Translations under genes and position numbers: made by a program
The notes under the pieces: model-generated
The model's database searches: none
What the model was told of the DNA's origin: nothing
Seen by the model: the letters and a program-made list of their open reading frames with translations, nothing else
Part shown: one piece after another, positions 17,412 through 27,221 of the stretch
Layout: the number at the start of each line of letters is the position of its first letter
How positions within the stretch are numbered: position 1 is the first letter of the stretch
From: Bacteroidota bacterium
GTDB taxonomy: Bacteria; Bacteroidota; Ignavibacteria; Ignavibacteriales; Melioribacteraceae
NCBI GenBank assembly: GCA_021820065.1
Contig: JAKAEE010000007.1
Span: 16,373-80,372, forward strand
Direction: 5' to 3'
Length of the DNA: 64,000 nucleotides

Positions 17412-18821
17412 ATGAGGATCGAAAAAGACTCATTAGGAGAAGTAGAACTACCCGATGATTCTGCGTACGGAATTCATTCGTTAAGAAGCTGCAACAATTT
17501 CATAAAATCGGGGGAAAGAATCCATCCATATCTCATCAAAGCTTTTTTCGAAGTTAAACTTGCAGCTGCAGAAACAAATTACAAATGTGGAATTCTTCTG
17601 AAAGAAAAATATGAAATCATACATGAAGCGATTCATATTTTACTTACTGAGAGCGAACAATGCATACAAGGCAAGTCGGATGACATTTATAAGAAGATTA
17701 TTGTTGATCCCTACCAAGGAGGCGCAGGCACCTCTCTTAACATGAATATTAATGAAGTGATCGCTAATACTGCACTCAAGATCGCAAACAAGAATTGCGG
17801 AGATTATTCTTCCATTCATCCATTGGACGATGTGAACTTAAGCCAATCGACAAACGATACATTTCCCACAGCATTCCGCGTTGCTGCAATTTATATGCTG
17901 CGAGAGCTTGCAGATTCTTTCGCAAAATTGCAAAACTCTCTTCAGAAAAAAGAAAGTGAGTTCAAGAATGTTTTGAAACTTGGAAGGACTCAATTTCAAG
18001 ATGCGGTTCCAATTACGCTGGGACAAGAATTTGGCGCTTATGCACAAGCCATAGCCCGTGATCGCTGGAGAATTTATAACGCCGAAGAACGGTTGAGATC
18101 AGTGAATCTTGGAGGAACAGCAGTTGGAAATTCTGTCAGTGCGCCGAAAGATTATGTCTTGAACGTGAACAGTATTTTGAAAAAAATCACAAAACTTCCA
18201 ATCGCCAAAAGTGAAGATTTAATTGATTCGACTCAGAACATGGATGTGTTTGTTGAAGTTCACGGATTGGTGAAAGCTGGCGCTACTTCAATAATTAAGT
18301 TATGCAACGATCTTCGATTTATGTCAAGCGGTCCCAACGGAGGCATAGGAGAAATAAATCTTCCGCCAATGCAAGCTGGCTCAAGCATTATGCCGGGTAA
18401 AGTGAATCCGGTAATTTTAGAGAACGCGATTCAAATCAGTGAGTTAGTAAAATCCAACGATATGCTGATCAGTAACTTGGTCTCTTCCGGTAATCTGGAG
18501 CTTAACGCATTTGCACCATTGATTGCGCACTCTTTTCTTAAGTCTCTCTCCTACTTAAAGGATTCAAACATAAATCTCGCTCTCAAATGTATAGATGGCA
18601 TCACAGCCAACATTGAGCGCTGCAAACTAAACTTAATCAATTCATCGGCTATCGCGGCTTCGCTGATAACCACGTTCGGTTATGAAACAATACAAGAACT
18701 TGTAAAGTATGCATACGAACGAGAAATGCCTTTTGTAAAAGCATTGATGAAGAGTAAGCTTTTGAGCGAACAAGAATTATTTAATATCATTTCAAAAGAT
18801 TTGGGTATAGACATTGAATAA
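17412..18821 (+). CDS. aspA: Aspartate ammonia-lyase
   Basis: 469 residues of the aspartase/fumarase superfamily: 'LSQSTNDTFPTAFRVAA', 'GRTQFQDAVPITLGQEF' and the signature loop 'GSSIMPGKVNPVILE'. It interconverts aspartate with fumarate and ammonia. Its stop overlaps the TTG start of hydF by 8 nt, so the two are translationally coupled. An aspartase next to hydE/hydF is known from other anaerobes with [FeFe]-hydrogenase, which suggests a supply of ammonia or a regulatory link to H-cluster assembly. The tail is slightly shorter than in E. coli AspA. Confidence 0.88.
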   Translation: MRIEKDSLGEVELPDDSAYGIHSLRSCNNFIKSGERIHPYLIKAFFEVKLAAAETNYKCGILLKEKYEIIHEAIHILLTESEQCIQGKSDDIYKKIIVDPYQGGAGTSLNMNINEVIANTALKIANKNCGDYSSIHPLDDVNLSQSTNDTFPTAFRVAAIYMLRELADSFAKLQNSLQKKESEFKNVLKLGRTQFQDAVPITLGQEFGAYAQAIARDRWRIYNAEERLRSVNLGGTAVGNSVSAPKDYVLNVNSILKKITKLPIAKSEDLIDSTQNMDVFVEVHGLVKAGATSIIKLCNDLRFMSSGPNGGIGEINLPPMQAGSSIMPGKVNPVILENAIQISELVKSNDMLISNLVSSGNLELNAFAPLIAHSFLKSLSYLKDSNINLALKCIDGITANIERCKLNLINSSAIAASLITTFGYETIQELVKYAYEREMPFVKALMKSKLLSEQELFNIISKDLGIDIE

Positions 18822-20040
18822 GGTTGCACAATCGGAAAGAACTCACATCGCATTTATCGGCAGAAGAAATGTGGGCAAATCTTCGTTGATGAATAAATTC
18901 ATTGGACAAGATTTAGTGATTGTAAGCGATACGCCCGGCACAACTACCGACCCCGTTAAAAAATCCATGGAGTTGCTTCCTTTCGGTCCGGTTGTACTTA
19001 TTGATACAGGCGGAATAGACGATGTCGGCGAACTTGGCGAAAAACGAATCGGCAAAACTGTCAGAATTATTTCCGAAGCAAATTTCGCTCTTGTCGTGCT
19101 GGATTCTCAATCACCTATTTCTAGCGATGAACAAAATCTTCTGGATCATTTAAGGAAATTAGAGCTCCCGTTCCTAGTCGTTCTCAACAAAAGTGATCTT
19201 GGTACAAACTACCAAATCATTGAAGAGTTGAATAAAGCCGGCATTAAATTTCATTCGGTGTCGTGCAGAACCGGCGAAGGTGTTTATGAACTCAAAGAAA
19301 AAGTTTCCGCGCTGCTTCCAGCGGAAGAAGAACATCCTCTTGTTGGAGATTTGATCAAGCAGCACGAGGTAATTGTTCTTGTAGTTCCTATCGATTTGGG
19401 AGCGCCGAAAGGACGATTAATAATGCCGCAAGTGCAGACAATCCGCGAGTCTCTTGATGAAGATGCAATCGTTATAGTCGTAAAAGATAAAGAACTGAGA
19501 GCTGGACTTGGCAAATTAAGCCAGCCTCCAAAATTAGTTGTAACCGATAGTCAAGCAATCATGAGAGTAAGTGCCGACGTGCCCGACGAAATTCCACTTA
19601 CAACATTTTCGATACTGATGGCGCGTTACAAAGGCGACCTTGCCGAATATGTCAACGGCATCAAACGAATTGAAGAATTAAAACATGGCGACAAAGTTTT
19701 GATTGCCGAAGCTTGTTCACATCATGAACAAGAAGACGATATTGGCAAGGTAAAAATTCCGCGATGGTTGAGACTGCACACGAAAAAGAATCTCGATATT
19801 GATATCAAAAACGGTCAAGACTTTCCAGAGAATCTTTCCGAGTATAAACTAATAGTTCATTGCGGCGGATGCATGTTGACGCGCAGAGCTATGCAGATGC
19901 GAATCAAACAAGCAAAGATTGCCGAAGTCCCGATTGTGAATTACGGTTTGGCAATTTCGTACATGCACGGAGCCATACCGCGCGTTTTGATGCCTTTTAG
20001 TGAAGCTATCGCGGCTTGGCAAACATCAAATAAAAATTAG
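18814..20040 (+). CDS. hydF: [FeFe]-hydrogenase H-cluster maturation GTPase HydF
   Basis: 408 residues from a TTG at 18814. N-terminal GTPase: P-loop 'GRRNVGKSSLMN', 'DTPGTTTDP', DTGG and NKSD. A middle dimerisation domain follows, then the C-terminal FeS-binding part with 'EACSHHEQ' and 'VHCGGCMLTRRAM', the HydF ligand pattern. HydF is the scaffold that receives the [2Fe] subcluster made by HydE/HydG and hands it to the hydrogenase. HydE, HydG and the hydrogenase are not in the window. It is convergent with the SDR gene. Confidence 0.95.
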   Translation: MNKVAQSERTHIAFIGRRNVGKSSLMNKFIGQDLVIVSDTPGTTTDPVKKSMELLPFGPVVLIDTGGIDDVGELGEKRIGKTVRIISEANFALVVLDSQSPISSDEQNLLDHLRKLELPFLVVLNKSDLGTNYQIIEELNKAGIKFHSVSCRTGEGVYELKEKVSALLPAEEEHPLVGDLIKQHEVIVLVVPIDLGAPKGRLIMPQVQTIRESLDEDAIVIVVKDKELRAGLGKLSQPPKLVVTDSQAIMRVSADVPDEIPLTTFSILMARYKGDLAEYVNGIKRIEELKHGDKVLIAEACSHHEQEDDIGKVKIPRWLRLHTKKNLDIDIKNGQDFPENLSEYKLIVHCGGCMLTRRAMQMRIKQAKIAEVPIVNYGLAISYMHGAIPRVLMPFSEAIAAWQTSNKN

Positions 20041-20059
20041 AAATAGAATTTTTCGCCGA

Positions 20060-21004
20060 TCAGTTATTTTTGGCACCGGATGATTTCAAGAATTCTATCG
20101 TTTCCTTTATCCCCTCTTGATAAGCCACTGGTTTATATTTAAAAAAGTTTCCGAACTTTGCCGAGTCGAAATAATAATCGAATTCACTTTGGTAAATCAT
20201 TTCATAGAGTTCATAAATTGTCTTATCGAATAAACCGGCAGCTTTAACCATCCATTTCTTCAATACAAAATAATTTGGTTTAACACCAAGTTCGCGCGCA
20301 ATTATTTCGATAAAAGTTTTTCCATCCACAGGTGGGTTGTAAGTCGGCAAATGCCAAACTTGATTAAATGCCTCGTTATTGTGTGCAAGCAAGTATAGCG
20401 CTCTGCTGCAATCAAGCGTGTAAGTATAGGAATGAAGAGTTGAGGCGTCAGCCAACCATTGTGCGCGTTTCCCTTTCATTAAATTATCAATCGCAAGAAC
20501 ATACGGTACGCTCGATTTGGTAGCGTAGGGTCCGTAGAAATCAGCCGCTCTCGTAATCATTGCCGATAAATTTCCGCTCTTATATTCTTGTTCCAACTGT
20601 AAAGCAATCTTTGCCCGGAGTTCTCCCTTTTTTGAACAAGGGTTGTACGGTGTTGTTTCTGTCATCTTGCCGTCAACTTTACCGTACATATAAACGTTAT
20701 CGAAAAAAATTAATTTAGCGCCGGCGGATTTACATGCGTTAATTGCGTTCTGCATTATTACCGGCCACTTTTCTACCCAAACGTTGTAATTGTAAGCGAG
20801 CCCGGCAAGCAAATAAACAACATCTGAACCTTTGACAGCACTCAGGGTATCTTCATAAGAAGTAAGATCTCCTTTAACAGATTCTGCGCCTTTTACTTGA
20901 ATGCCGCTTCTTGAAAAAAGTTTAACACTTTGTTCATGTTTCAGTAATTCATTAGTGAGTGGGCTGCCGATTGCACCACCGGCGCCTAAAATTGTATGTA
21001 TCAT
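20060..21004 (-). CDS. NAD-dependent epimerase/dehydratase (atypical extended SDR)
   Basis: 314 residues. The Rossmann motif is 'ILGAGGAIGSPLTNELL', with 'VKGDLTSYEDTLSAVKGSDVVYLLAG' following. In extended SDRs the catalytic YxxxK usually falls in the segment after 'P..P.S'; here it reads 'NPCSKKGELRAKIALQLE', with no Tyr in the expected place, so the usual chemistry may be absent. 'AADFYGPYA' and the closing 'EGIKETIEFLK' are typical of this fold. It is the last gene of the yggS-to-SDR operon, 25 nt after rluD. Substrate unknown. Confidence 0.75.
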   Translation of the reverse strand: MIHTILGAGGAIGSPLTNELLKHEQSVKLFSRSGIQVKGAESVKGDLTSYEDTLSAVKGSDVVYLLAGLAYNYNVWVEKWPVIMQNAINACKSAGAKLIFFDNVYMYGKVDGKMTETTPYNPCSKKGELRAKIALQLEQEYKSGNLSAMITRAADFYGPYATKSSVPYVLAIDNLMKGKRAQWLADASTLHSYTYTLDCSRALYLLAHNNEAFNQVWHLPTYNPPVDGKTFIEIIARELGVKPNYFVLKKWMVKAAGLFDKTIYELYEMIYQSEFDYYFDSAKFGNFFKYKPVAYQEGIKETIEFLKSSGAKNN

Positions 21005-21029
21005 CTTTCTCCCGTGATTGTCTTACAGA

Positions 21030-22016
21030 TTAAGAACTGGTTCGCAGTTTATTAAGTAACAACAAAAAATCCTCCGGTAGTTCCGAATCCAAAAAGATTT
21101 TCTTTTGAGTATGGGGATGAATGAATCCCAGTGTCTTGGCGTGAAGCGCTTGACGCGGCATTACTTGAAGCAAATTATCTATTCTCGATTTCATTTTTGG
21201 TAATTGTGAACCATACACAATCACTCGCCCGCCGTAAGTCGGGTCGCCGAAGATCGGATGTTTTATGTGCGACATATGAACGCGTATCTGATGTGTGCGC
21301 CCGGTCTTGAGATTTAATTTCACCAGAGATGCAAATTCAAATTCTTCGATCACTTCGTAAAAAGTGTGTGCGTGTTTCCCTTCAACCGGATGGACAGTAA
21401 ATATTTTTCTGTCTTTTGTACTTCGCGTAATATTGCCAACCACTTCACCTTTACTCTTTTTAAAGATACCCCAGCAAACAGCCCAATACTCTCTTTCGAT
21501 TGAGTGATCGTAGAACTGCTTTGCAAGACGCGCATGAGTCCATTCATCTTTTGCGATCAATAATAAACCGCTCGTGTCTTTGTCAATGCGGTGAACAATT
21601 CCCGGTCTGCCAGGTACACCTGCTGTGCTTAATTTTTTTGTGTGATAGAGCAGAGCATTAACGAGCGTGCCGGTGTAATTACCTAAAGAAGGATGCGCTA
21701 CCATTCCCGCCGGTTTATTTACAACCAGCAAATAATCATCCTCATAAATAATGTCGAGGGGAATGTCTTCAGCTTCATTTTGCTCAGGTCTCGGAGACGT
21801 CGGAATGGTGAGTTCAATTACGTCTAACGGGACAACTAAATAATTTGATTTGACAATTTTTCCGTTAGCGGTAACGCAGTTTGCTCTGATAAGTTTTTGA
21901 ATGCGGGAACGTGTGGCATTTTCGACGGTGTTGGCTAAGAAAACATCAATGCGTTCTTTCTTCTTTCCCTCCGGAATTTCAATCTTTATTTTCTTCTCTG
22001 TTACTATCTTGCCCAT
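21030..22016 (-). CDS. rluD: RluA-family 23S rRNA pseudouridine synthase, RluD-like
   Basis: 328 residues: S4 RNA-binding domain (about 20-85, 'ERIDVFLANTVENATRSRIQKLI'), then the catalytic domain with 'GIVHRIDKDTSGLLLIAK', where the Asp of HRIDKDTSG is the nucleophile, and 'LKTGRTHQIRVHMSHIKHPIFGD' (split here). Both domains in this order fit RluD, which modifies helix 69 of 23S rRNA; RluC is possible. It overlaps lspA by 38 nt, so the exact start may lie further in. Confidence 0.88.
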   Translation of the reverse strand: MGKIVTEKKIKIEIPEGKKKERIDVFLANTVENATRSRIQKLIRANCVTANGKIVKSNYLVVPLDVIELTIPTSPRPEQNEAEDIPLDIIYEDDYLLVVNKPAGMVAHPSLGNYTGTLVNALLYHTKKLSTAGVPGRPGIVHRIDKDTSGLLLIAKDEWTHARLAKQFYDHSIEREYWAVCWGIFKKSKGEVVGNITRSTKDRKIFTVHPVEGKHAHTFYEVIEEFEFASLVKLNLKTGRTHQIRVHMSHIKHPIFGDPTYGGRVIVYGSQLPKMKSRIDNLLQVMPRQALHAKTLGFIHPHTQKKIFLDSELPEDFLLLLNKLRTSS

Positions 22017-22656
22017 CAGTCAAACTTCTATTTGATATTTCCAACGTTTCATCTGCAACAATTTCTTTTTCATCGAGAGGATTTGATACTGAAACCGGTA
22101 TATCACCAGCGGCTACTTCCACCGGCGGACGGTAAAATAAAATTAACAGAATCACTCCAATGGTAACGCTTGAATCAGCAATATTGAATATTGGAAACCG
22201 GTCAAAAGTTCTGCCGAAAATTGTGAAATCAAAAAAATCGAAATTGAAAAAATCAACAACCTTACCGTAGAACACGGGTGCGTAACCATAAAATACACCG
22301 TAGAAAGTTCTATCGATTAAATTTCCGATTGCGCCGCCCAAAATAAATGCCAGAGCAAGTTTTACAATTAATTTTTGATGACGGGATTTCCACAAGTAAT
22401 AAAATATACCTATGCTTGCCAGCAAAGAAAAAATCGAGAGGAGTAGTTTAGATGTTTCGTTTACATCTATGCCGAAAGCAATGCCGGGATTTTCTACAAA
22501 AGTTATTTTAAAAAAATCTCCGATAACGTTGATGCTTTGTCCGTACGACATGCCTTCGGCTTTCAGATGGAGAAGAGGAAGCGTTCCTCCTTTCACTAAG
22601 AATTTTGTTACCTGATCGGTTATAACAATGAACAAAGTTAGGAATAGTACTCTCAA
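21979..22656 (-). CDS. lspA: Lipoprotein signal peptidase (signal peptidase II)
   Basis: 225 residues. Four membrane segments and the two catalytic Asp motifs are visible: 'GGAIGNLIDRTFYG' and 'FPIFNIADSSVTIG'; the early 'VENPGIAFGI' is also typical. It removes lipoprotein signal peptides in the inner membrane, fitting the several lipoproteins in this window. It is longer than usual (about 160-170) because of a C-terminal hydrophilic tail of about 45 residues. It is co-transcribed with the dksA-like gene (28-nt gap) and rluD. Confidence 0.93.
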   Translation of the reverse strand: MRVLFLTLFIVITDQVTKFLVKGGTLPLLHLKAEGMSYGQSINVIGDFFKITFVENPGIAFGIDVNETSKLLLSIFSLLASIGIFYYLWKSRHQKLIVKLALAFILGGAIGNLIDRTFYGVFYGYAPVFYGKVVDFFNFDFFDFTIFGRTFDRFPIFNIADSSVTIGVILLILFYRPPVEVAAGDIPVSVSNPLDEKEIVADETLEISNRSLTDGQDSNREENKD

Positions 22657-22684
22657 AATAATTCTCGCTCTAATAAAGGATAAA

Positions 22685-23299
22685 TTACATCGATTTCATT
22701 TTTTGTTTTACCTGCAGACAATGCTGTGTATGTGGAACTGCCGCAAGTCTGTCTTTCGGAACCAACGGACATGTAGGACACAAGTTCTGCGGTTCGTCAA
22801 TACATTCGATACAAATGCCGTAAGTACCGTTATCGATTCTTAGCAGTGCATCGTCGAGATAGCCAAGGAATTTGTTTTCGCGTTGAGCCCACAGGTAAAG
22901 TTTCTCGCGCTCCATAGCATCTGTTCCCTGTTCCGCCATGTGAAGCGAGTAAGGAGAATTTTCATTAACATACTGACCGGTTGTGGGGTCCATCATCTGT
23001 TCTTTAAATACTTGAAGCTGCTCGATGATTTCGTTCCTCTTATCGAGAATAATTTTTTTGAACTCGTCGAGATCTTTTTTCGAATAACCTTGGATTTTTT
23101 TTACTTTTTTAGTCGGAGAGATCACCTCAACGTGTTTTCGCGATTTGGAGAACTTTGGAACCTTACTGGTTTTTTTTGCCGATGATTTTGGTTTAGCGAT
23201 CTTCTTCACAGCTTTTTTCGGTTTGCTCGCCGCCTTCTTCACTGGTTTTGATTTGGCAGCGGTCTTCTTCGCAGTCTTTTTATTAGCTTTTTTGGCCAT
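22685..23299 (-). CDS. DksA/TraR-family zinc-finger protein with Lys-rich N-terminal tail
   Basis: 204 residues in two parts. Residues 1-70 are an AKK/KKA-rich basic tail resembling histone H1 or bacterial DNA-compacting tails. Residues 70-204 are a DksA/TraR fold: a coiled coil ('GYSKKDLDEFKKIILDKRNE') and a Cys finger with 'CIECIDEPQNLCPTCP'. DksA-type proteins act in the secondary channel of RNA polymerase. The ileS-dksA-lspA order is common in Bacteroidota. The basic tail suggests added nucleic-acid binding. Confidence 0.82.
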   Translation of the reverse strand: MAKKANKKTAKKTAAKSKPVKKAASKPKKAVKKIAKPKSSAKKTSKVPKFSKSRKHVEVISPTKKVKKIQGYSKKDLDEFKKIILDKRNEIIEQLQVFKEQMMDPTTGQYVNENSPYSLHMAEQGTDAMEREKLYLWAQRENKFLGYLDDALLRIDNGTYGICIECIDEPQNLCPTCPLVPKDRLAAVPHTQHCLQVKQKMKSM

Positions 23300-23320
23300 T
23301 TGGTGCCTCCAGTTAACTAT

Positions 23321-26300
23321 TTAATTCTTTGACTTAGCGACAACGATCGAACAATTGTAATCGCCTATTTTCCAATCTTGTTTAAAACCGTCAAGCTTCA
23401 AATCAGAATCCAGTTTGTCTGCCAGGACTTCATTGGAAATATAATCAGAAAATTGTTTTACATAACTAACAAATTTTTGATCTGATGAGAATGAAACCGT
23501 AATGCGATCAATCACATCGAAGCCCGCATCTTTGCGCATGTTCTGAATTCTATTCACAAATTCACGCGCGTACCCTTCGGCAATTAATTCCTCGGTTAGT
23601 TCAGTATCGATGGCAACGGTAATTCCTTCTTCGCTTTCAACAATCCAGCCCTCAATTTCATGACTGATAATCTCGACATCTTCTCGGGAAATTTTCACCG
23701 GCTGACCGTCGATTACAAGTTCAAGTTCTCCGCTCTTTTCAATTTCCACGATTTGGTTCTTATTCATTTCCTTGATCGCATTGGTCAACGCCTTAACCAA
23801 CTTGCCGTATTTTGGTCCCACTACTTTGAAATTCGGTTTCGCTGTTTTGGAGACGATTGCTGAATCATCTTCAAGAATTACCAATTCTTTGATGTTTACT
23901 TCTTCAAGAATCACATCTTTCATTTTTTCAAGAGCGCCTTTTTTCGATTTGTCGATAGCGACCATAATCTTTAAGAGCGGCTGGCGAACTTTCAAATTGT
24001 TTTTCGCGCGGATAGATCGAGTCAAGAATACGATCCGCTGGGCAACATCCATTTTAACTTCAAGCTCCGGCTCGGAATAAGTCGCCGCCGGGAAATCTGC
24101 AAGATGTACCGACTCAAAATTTTCCTTCTTCGTAACCGAGTTCAAATTTTGGTACAACTCTTCTGCAATAAACGGAGCGAACGGCGATGTCAATTTTGCA
24201 ACCGTAACCAAGCACTCGTATAAAGTTTGATATGCCGAGAGTTTGTTTTTATTTATTTCTGATTTCCAAAAACGCCTTCTGCTGCGACGAACATACCAGT
24301 TGGAAAGCTGATCGATAGTGAAACTTGAAACCTGACGCGCCGCTTTCGTAACATCGTAATTCTCCATCAGCTCATCATATTCTTTGACAAGCGAATTAAG
24401 TTTCGAAATTATCCAGCGGTCTATTTCCGGTCTCTCGTTATACGGAACTGCATGTTCGGAAAAATCAAACTTATCTATGTTAGCGTAGAGCACAAAGAAA
24501 TTGTACGTGTTCACCAAAGTGCCGAAGAATTTTCTCTGAACTTCAGCCATTCCTTCTTCATCAAACAAAGTTGGCTTCCACGGAGGACTTGTTGTAACCA
24601 AGTACCAGCGCGTTGCGTCGGCACCGTACTTATCAAAAAGCTGGAACGGGTCAACTGTGTTGCCGCGCGACTTGGACATTTTCTGTCCGTTCTTGTCGAG
24701 GATCAGTTCATTCACAATTAAATTCTTATACGTCACGCTGTCGAACAACATGGTTCCGATCGCGTGCAGAGTGTAGAACCATCCGCGGGTTTGATCGATG
24801 CCTTCACAAATAAAATCGCTGGGGTAACTTTCCTTAAACAGTTCTTGATTCTCGAACGGATAGTGAAACTGAGCGAACGGCATTGCGCCGCTATCGAACC
24901 AAACATCAATCAGTTCAGGAGTGCGTTTGTAAATTTTTCCGTTTCGTTCAAACTTAACTTCATCAACAAAAGGTTTATGAAGATCAATTTCGCTCGCAGG
25001 CAAATTCTTCACAGAAATTTTCTTGCCGTCTCTCTCAACAAATCCTTCTTTCAATTCGTTGATCGATCCGATAACAAACATGTTGCCGTCTTCGTCGAGC
25101 CATATCGGCAGCGGCGTTCCCCAATATCTATCACGTGAAAGCGACCAATCTTTATTTTCTTCAAGCCAATTTCCAAAACGGCCTGAACCAACTTCAGGCG
25201 GGCACCAATTGATCGTGTTGTTCAACTCGATCATCCGTTTTGCGACATCGGTTGTGCGGATGTACCAGCTATCGCGCGCGTAATAAATCAACGGATTATC
25301 GCAGCGCCAGCAGTGCGGGTAAGAGTGAGTATAATCATTACCGGCTCTGAAAATTAATCCGCGTTCCTTCAGATTACGGATTACATCTGGATCAACACCT
25401 TTTTCTTCGTGAGTATCAAACTGAATTGTCTTCACAAGTCTTCCGGCAAAGTCTTTCACTTCGTCGGTAAATCTTCCGCTCTTTGTAACCGGCTGAACAA
25501 ATGGTAAATTAAATTTCTTAGAAACTTCGTAGTCGTCAGCGCCGAAAGCCGGTGCGATGTGAACTACTCCGGAACCGTCTTCAGTGCTGACAAAATCTCC
25601 GGGAATGATGTACCACGCTTTTTTATCAACTGGTATGTATGAATAAAGAGGTTCGTATTCTCTGTTCAACAAAGCCGAACCTTTCAACTTTTCCAGCAAT
25701 TCATATTCTTCTTTGATCACGGAAAGCCGCGCTTCGGAAAGATACATTACGCCGTGTTTTTCCGTTTTGATTTTCACGTAATCAATTTCGGTTCCAACTG
25801 CGAGTGCTACGTTTGAAATCAATGTCCAGGGAGTTGTCGTCCAAACAAGAACCGATGCGTCTTCATCTTTCAATTTGAATTTGACATAAACATTCGGATC
25901 TTGAACTTCATCGTAACCCAACGCAAGTTCATGCGATGAAAGAGGTGTTTCGCAGTGAGGACATTGCGGAACAATTTTGAATCCTTTGTAGATCAATCCT
26001 TTTTTGAAATACTCTGAGAGTGCCCACCAAACCGATTCGATGTACTCGTTCGTGCAAGTGATATACGGATCGTCGAGATTGATCCAATAACCCATGCGTT
26101 CGGTAAGTGTGCGCCATCCTTCTTTCATTTCGATGTGATGATAAACCAAATCCTTGGCTTTCTTGTTGAAAGCTGCAACGCCGTATTTTTCAATATCGGA
26201 TTTTTGCGTAAAGTCTAATTCTTTTTCGAGTGCAATTTCTATCGGAAGTCCGTGAGTGTCCCAGCCCGCTTTACGATGAACTTGAAAACCTTTCATGGTC

Positions 26301-26515
26301 TTGTAACGGCATACCAAATCTTTCAATGCTCTTGCCATTACGTGATGAATACCGGGACGACCGTTTACTGTTGGCGGTCCCTCATAAAATGTGAATGGTT
26401 TTGATTCCGGTCGTAAAGAAACGCTCTTTTCAAATATTTGGTGTTCATTCCAAAATTTTAATATCGATTCTTCGATCTTGGGATAACTTATTTTTTCATC
26501 AAATTGTTTGAACAT
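23321..26515 (-). CDS. ileS: Isoleucyl-tRNA synthetase
   Basis: 1064 residues, the usual size. Class I motifs: 'PPTVNGRPGIHHVMARAL' (HIGH region) and 'GQKMSKSRGNTVDPF' (KMSKS); the editing domain lies between ('VVWTTTPWTLISNVALA'-type motif, read as LVWTTTPWTL). A C-terminal anticodon-binding region with 'LKVRQPLLKIMVAID' follows, as in the type-2 (DUF5915-containing) enzymes. Charges tRNA-Ile. It sits in the operon between a membrane protein gene (88 nt) and the dksA-like gene (21 nt). Confidence 0.97.
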   Translation of the reverse strand: MFKQFDEKISYPKIEESILKFWNEHQIFEKSVSLRPESKPFTFYEGPPTVNGRPGIHHVMARALKDLVCRYKTMKGFQVHRKAGWDTHGLPIEIALEKELDFTQKSDIEKYGVAAFNKKAKDLVYHHIEMKEGWRTLTERMGYWINLDDPYITCTNEYIESVWWALSEYFKKGLIYKGFKIVPQCPHCETPLSSHELALGYDEVQDPNVYVKFKLKDEDASVLVWTTTPWTLISNVALAVGTEIDYVKIKTEKHGVMYLSEARLSVIKEEYELLEKLKGSALLNREYEPLYSYIPVDKKAWYIIPGDFVSTEDGSGVVHIAPAFGADDYEVSKKFNLPFVQPVTKSGRFTDEVKDFAGRLVKTIQFDTHEEKGVDPDVIRNLKERGLIFRAGNDYTHSYPHCWRCDNPLIYYARDSWYIRTTDVAKRMIELNNTINWCPPEVGSGRFGNWLEENKDWSLSRDRYWGTPLPIWLDEDGNMFVIGSINELKEGFVERDGKKISVKNLPASEIDLHKPFVDEVKFERNGKIYKRTPELIDVWFDSGAMPFAQFHYPFENQELFKESYPSDFICEGIDQTRGWFYTLHAIGTMLFDSVTYKNLIVNELILDKNGQKMSKSRGNTVDPFQLFDKYGADATRWYLVTTSPPWKPTLFDEEGMAEVQRKFFGTLVNTYNFFVLYANIDKFDFSEHAVPYNERPEIDRWIISKLNSLVKEYDELMENYDVTKAARQVSSFTIDQLSNWYVRRSRRRFWKSEINKNKLSAYQTLYECLVTVAKLTSPFAPFIAEELYQNLNSVTKKENFESVHLADFPAATYSEPELEVKMDVAQRIVFLTRSIRAKNNLKVRQPLLKIMVAIDKSKKGALEKMKDVILEEVNIKELVILEDDSAIVSKTAKPNFKVVGPKYGKLVKALTNAIKEMNKNQIVEIEKSGELELVIDGQPVKISREDVEIISHEIEGWIVESEEGITVAIDTELTEELIAEGYAREFVNRIQNMRKDAGFDVIDRITVSFSSDQKFVSYVKQFSDYISNEVLADKLDSDLKLDGFKQDWKIGDYNCSIVVAKSKN

Positions 26516-26603
26516 TTCTTTCTCTATAAATGAAATTTTTTATATGAACTGAAATAAATTTTTTCTTCTTGCTCTTATTCTTGCTCTTAATCTTACTCTT
26601 TAC

Positions 26604-27221
26604 CTATTCTTCCTCTGCTTCGTAATTCTTAATGAGTTCTCTTTCAGCGGCAATGAATTCTTTCAATCGTCTTTCGATTTGATTTTTTCTTTCCAGCATG
26701 TCGTCGGCACGTTTCTGAGATTCAAACAAAAGTTTTTCGGCTTTCAGTTTAGCATCTTCGACAATTATCTGCGCTTCCTTATGCGCGTTTGCCAACTCCC
26801 TGCTGCCGTCGTCCGGTTTAACTTTACTTTGAGCGAGACTTTTCTGCAAAATGATCAGTTCGGAAATAGCCATCCCAAAAAATGCCATAGCACCGAGTGT
26901 AATGTTCCGAAGGATGTAAAGAATCATATTCTCCACAAGGAGCGCGCTCAATCCGAAGTACTCGCTGAACATCGAAACCAAAAGAACGCTGACAAAAGCG
27001 GAAGCAACAATTACTGCAAAAATTACTTTGCCGCCGTGATTATAAGTTAGTGTTTTATTTATCAACCAACCGCAAGCAAATGCAAACACCGAAAGAACAA
27101 ACCAAACCGAAAAATTTTGGTAGCCGGCTTTGAAAACGTCGGTGCTCAAAAAGTTGGATGCAAAAATAATGACGGCAAGAAGTCCAGGTGTCAGATAGTA
27201 AATTTTTTTTCTTTCTATCAC
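26604..27221 (-). CDS. Integral membrane protein with C-terminal coiled coil, unknown
   Basis: 205 residues from a GTG whose GTGA overlaps the punA stop. Four hydrophobic segments (about 11-27, 40-56, 66-88, 95-128) are followed by a charged helical region (130-205) rich in Lys/Glu/Ala, e.g. 'QIIVEDAKLKAEKLLFESQK'. Not recognised as a named family. Its place between punA and ileS, next to a DivIVA-type coiled-coil protein, hints at an envelope or division scaffold, but that is only context. Confidence 0.65.
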   Translation of the reverse strand: MIERKKIYYLTPGLLAVIIFASNFLSTDVFKAGYQNFSVWFVLSVFAFACGWLINKTLTYNHGGKVIFAVIVASAFVSVLLVSMFSEYFGLSALLVENMILYILRNITLGAMAFFGMAISELIILQKSLAQSKVKPDDGSRELANAHKEAQIIVEDAKLKAEKLLFESQKRADDMLERKNQIERRLKEFIAAERELIKNYEAEEE

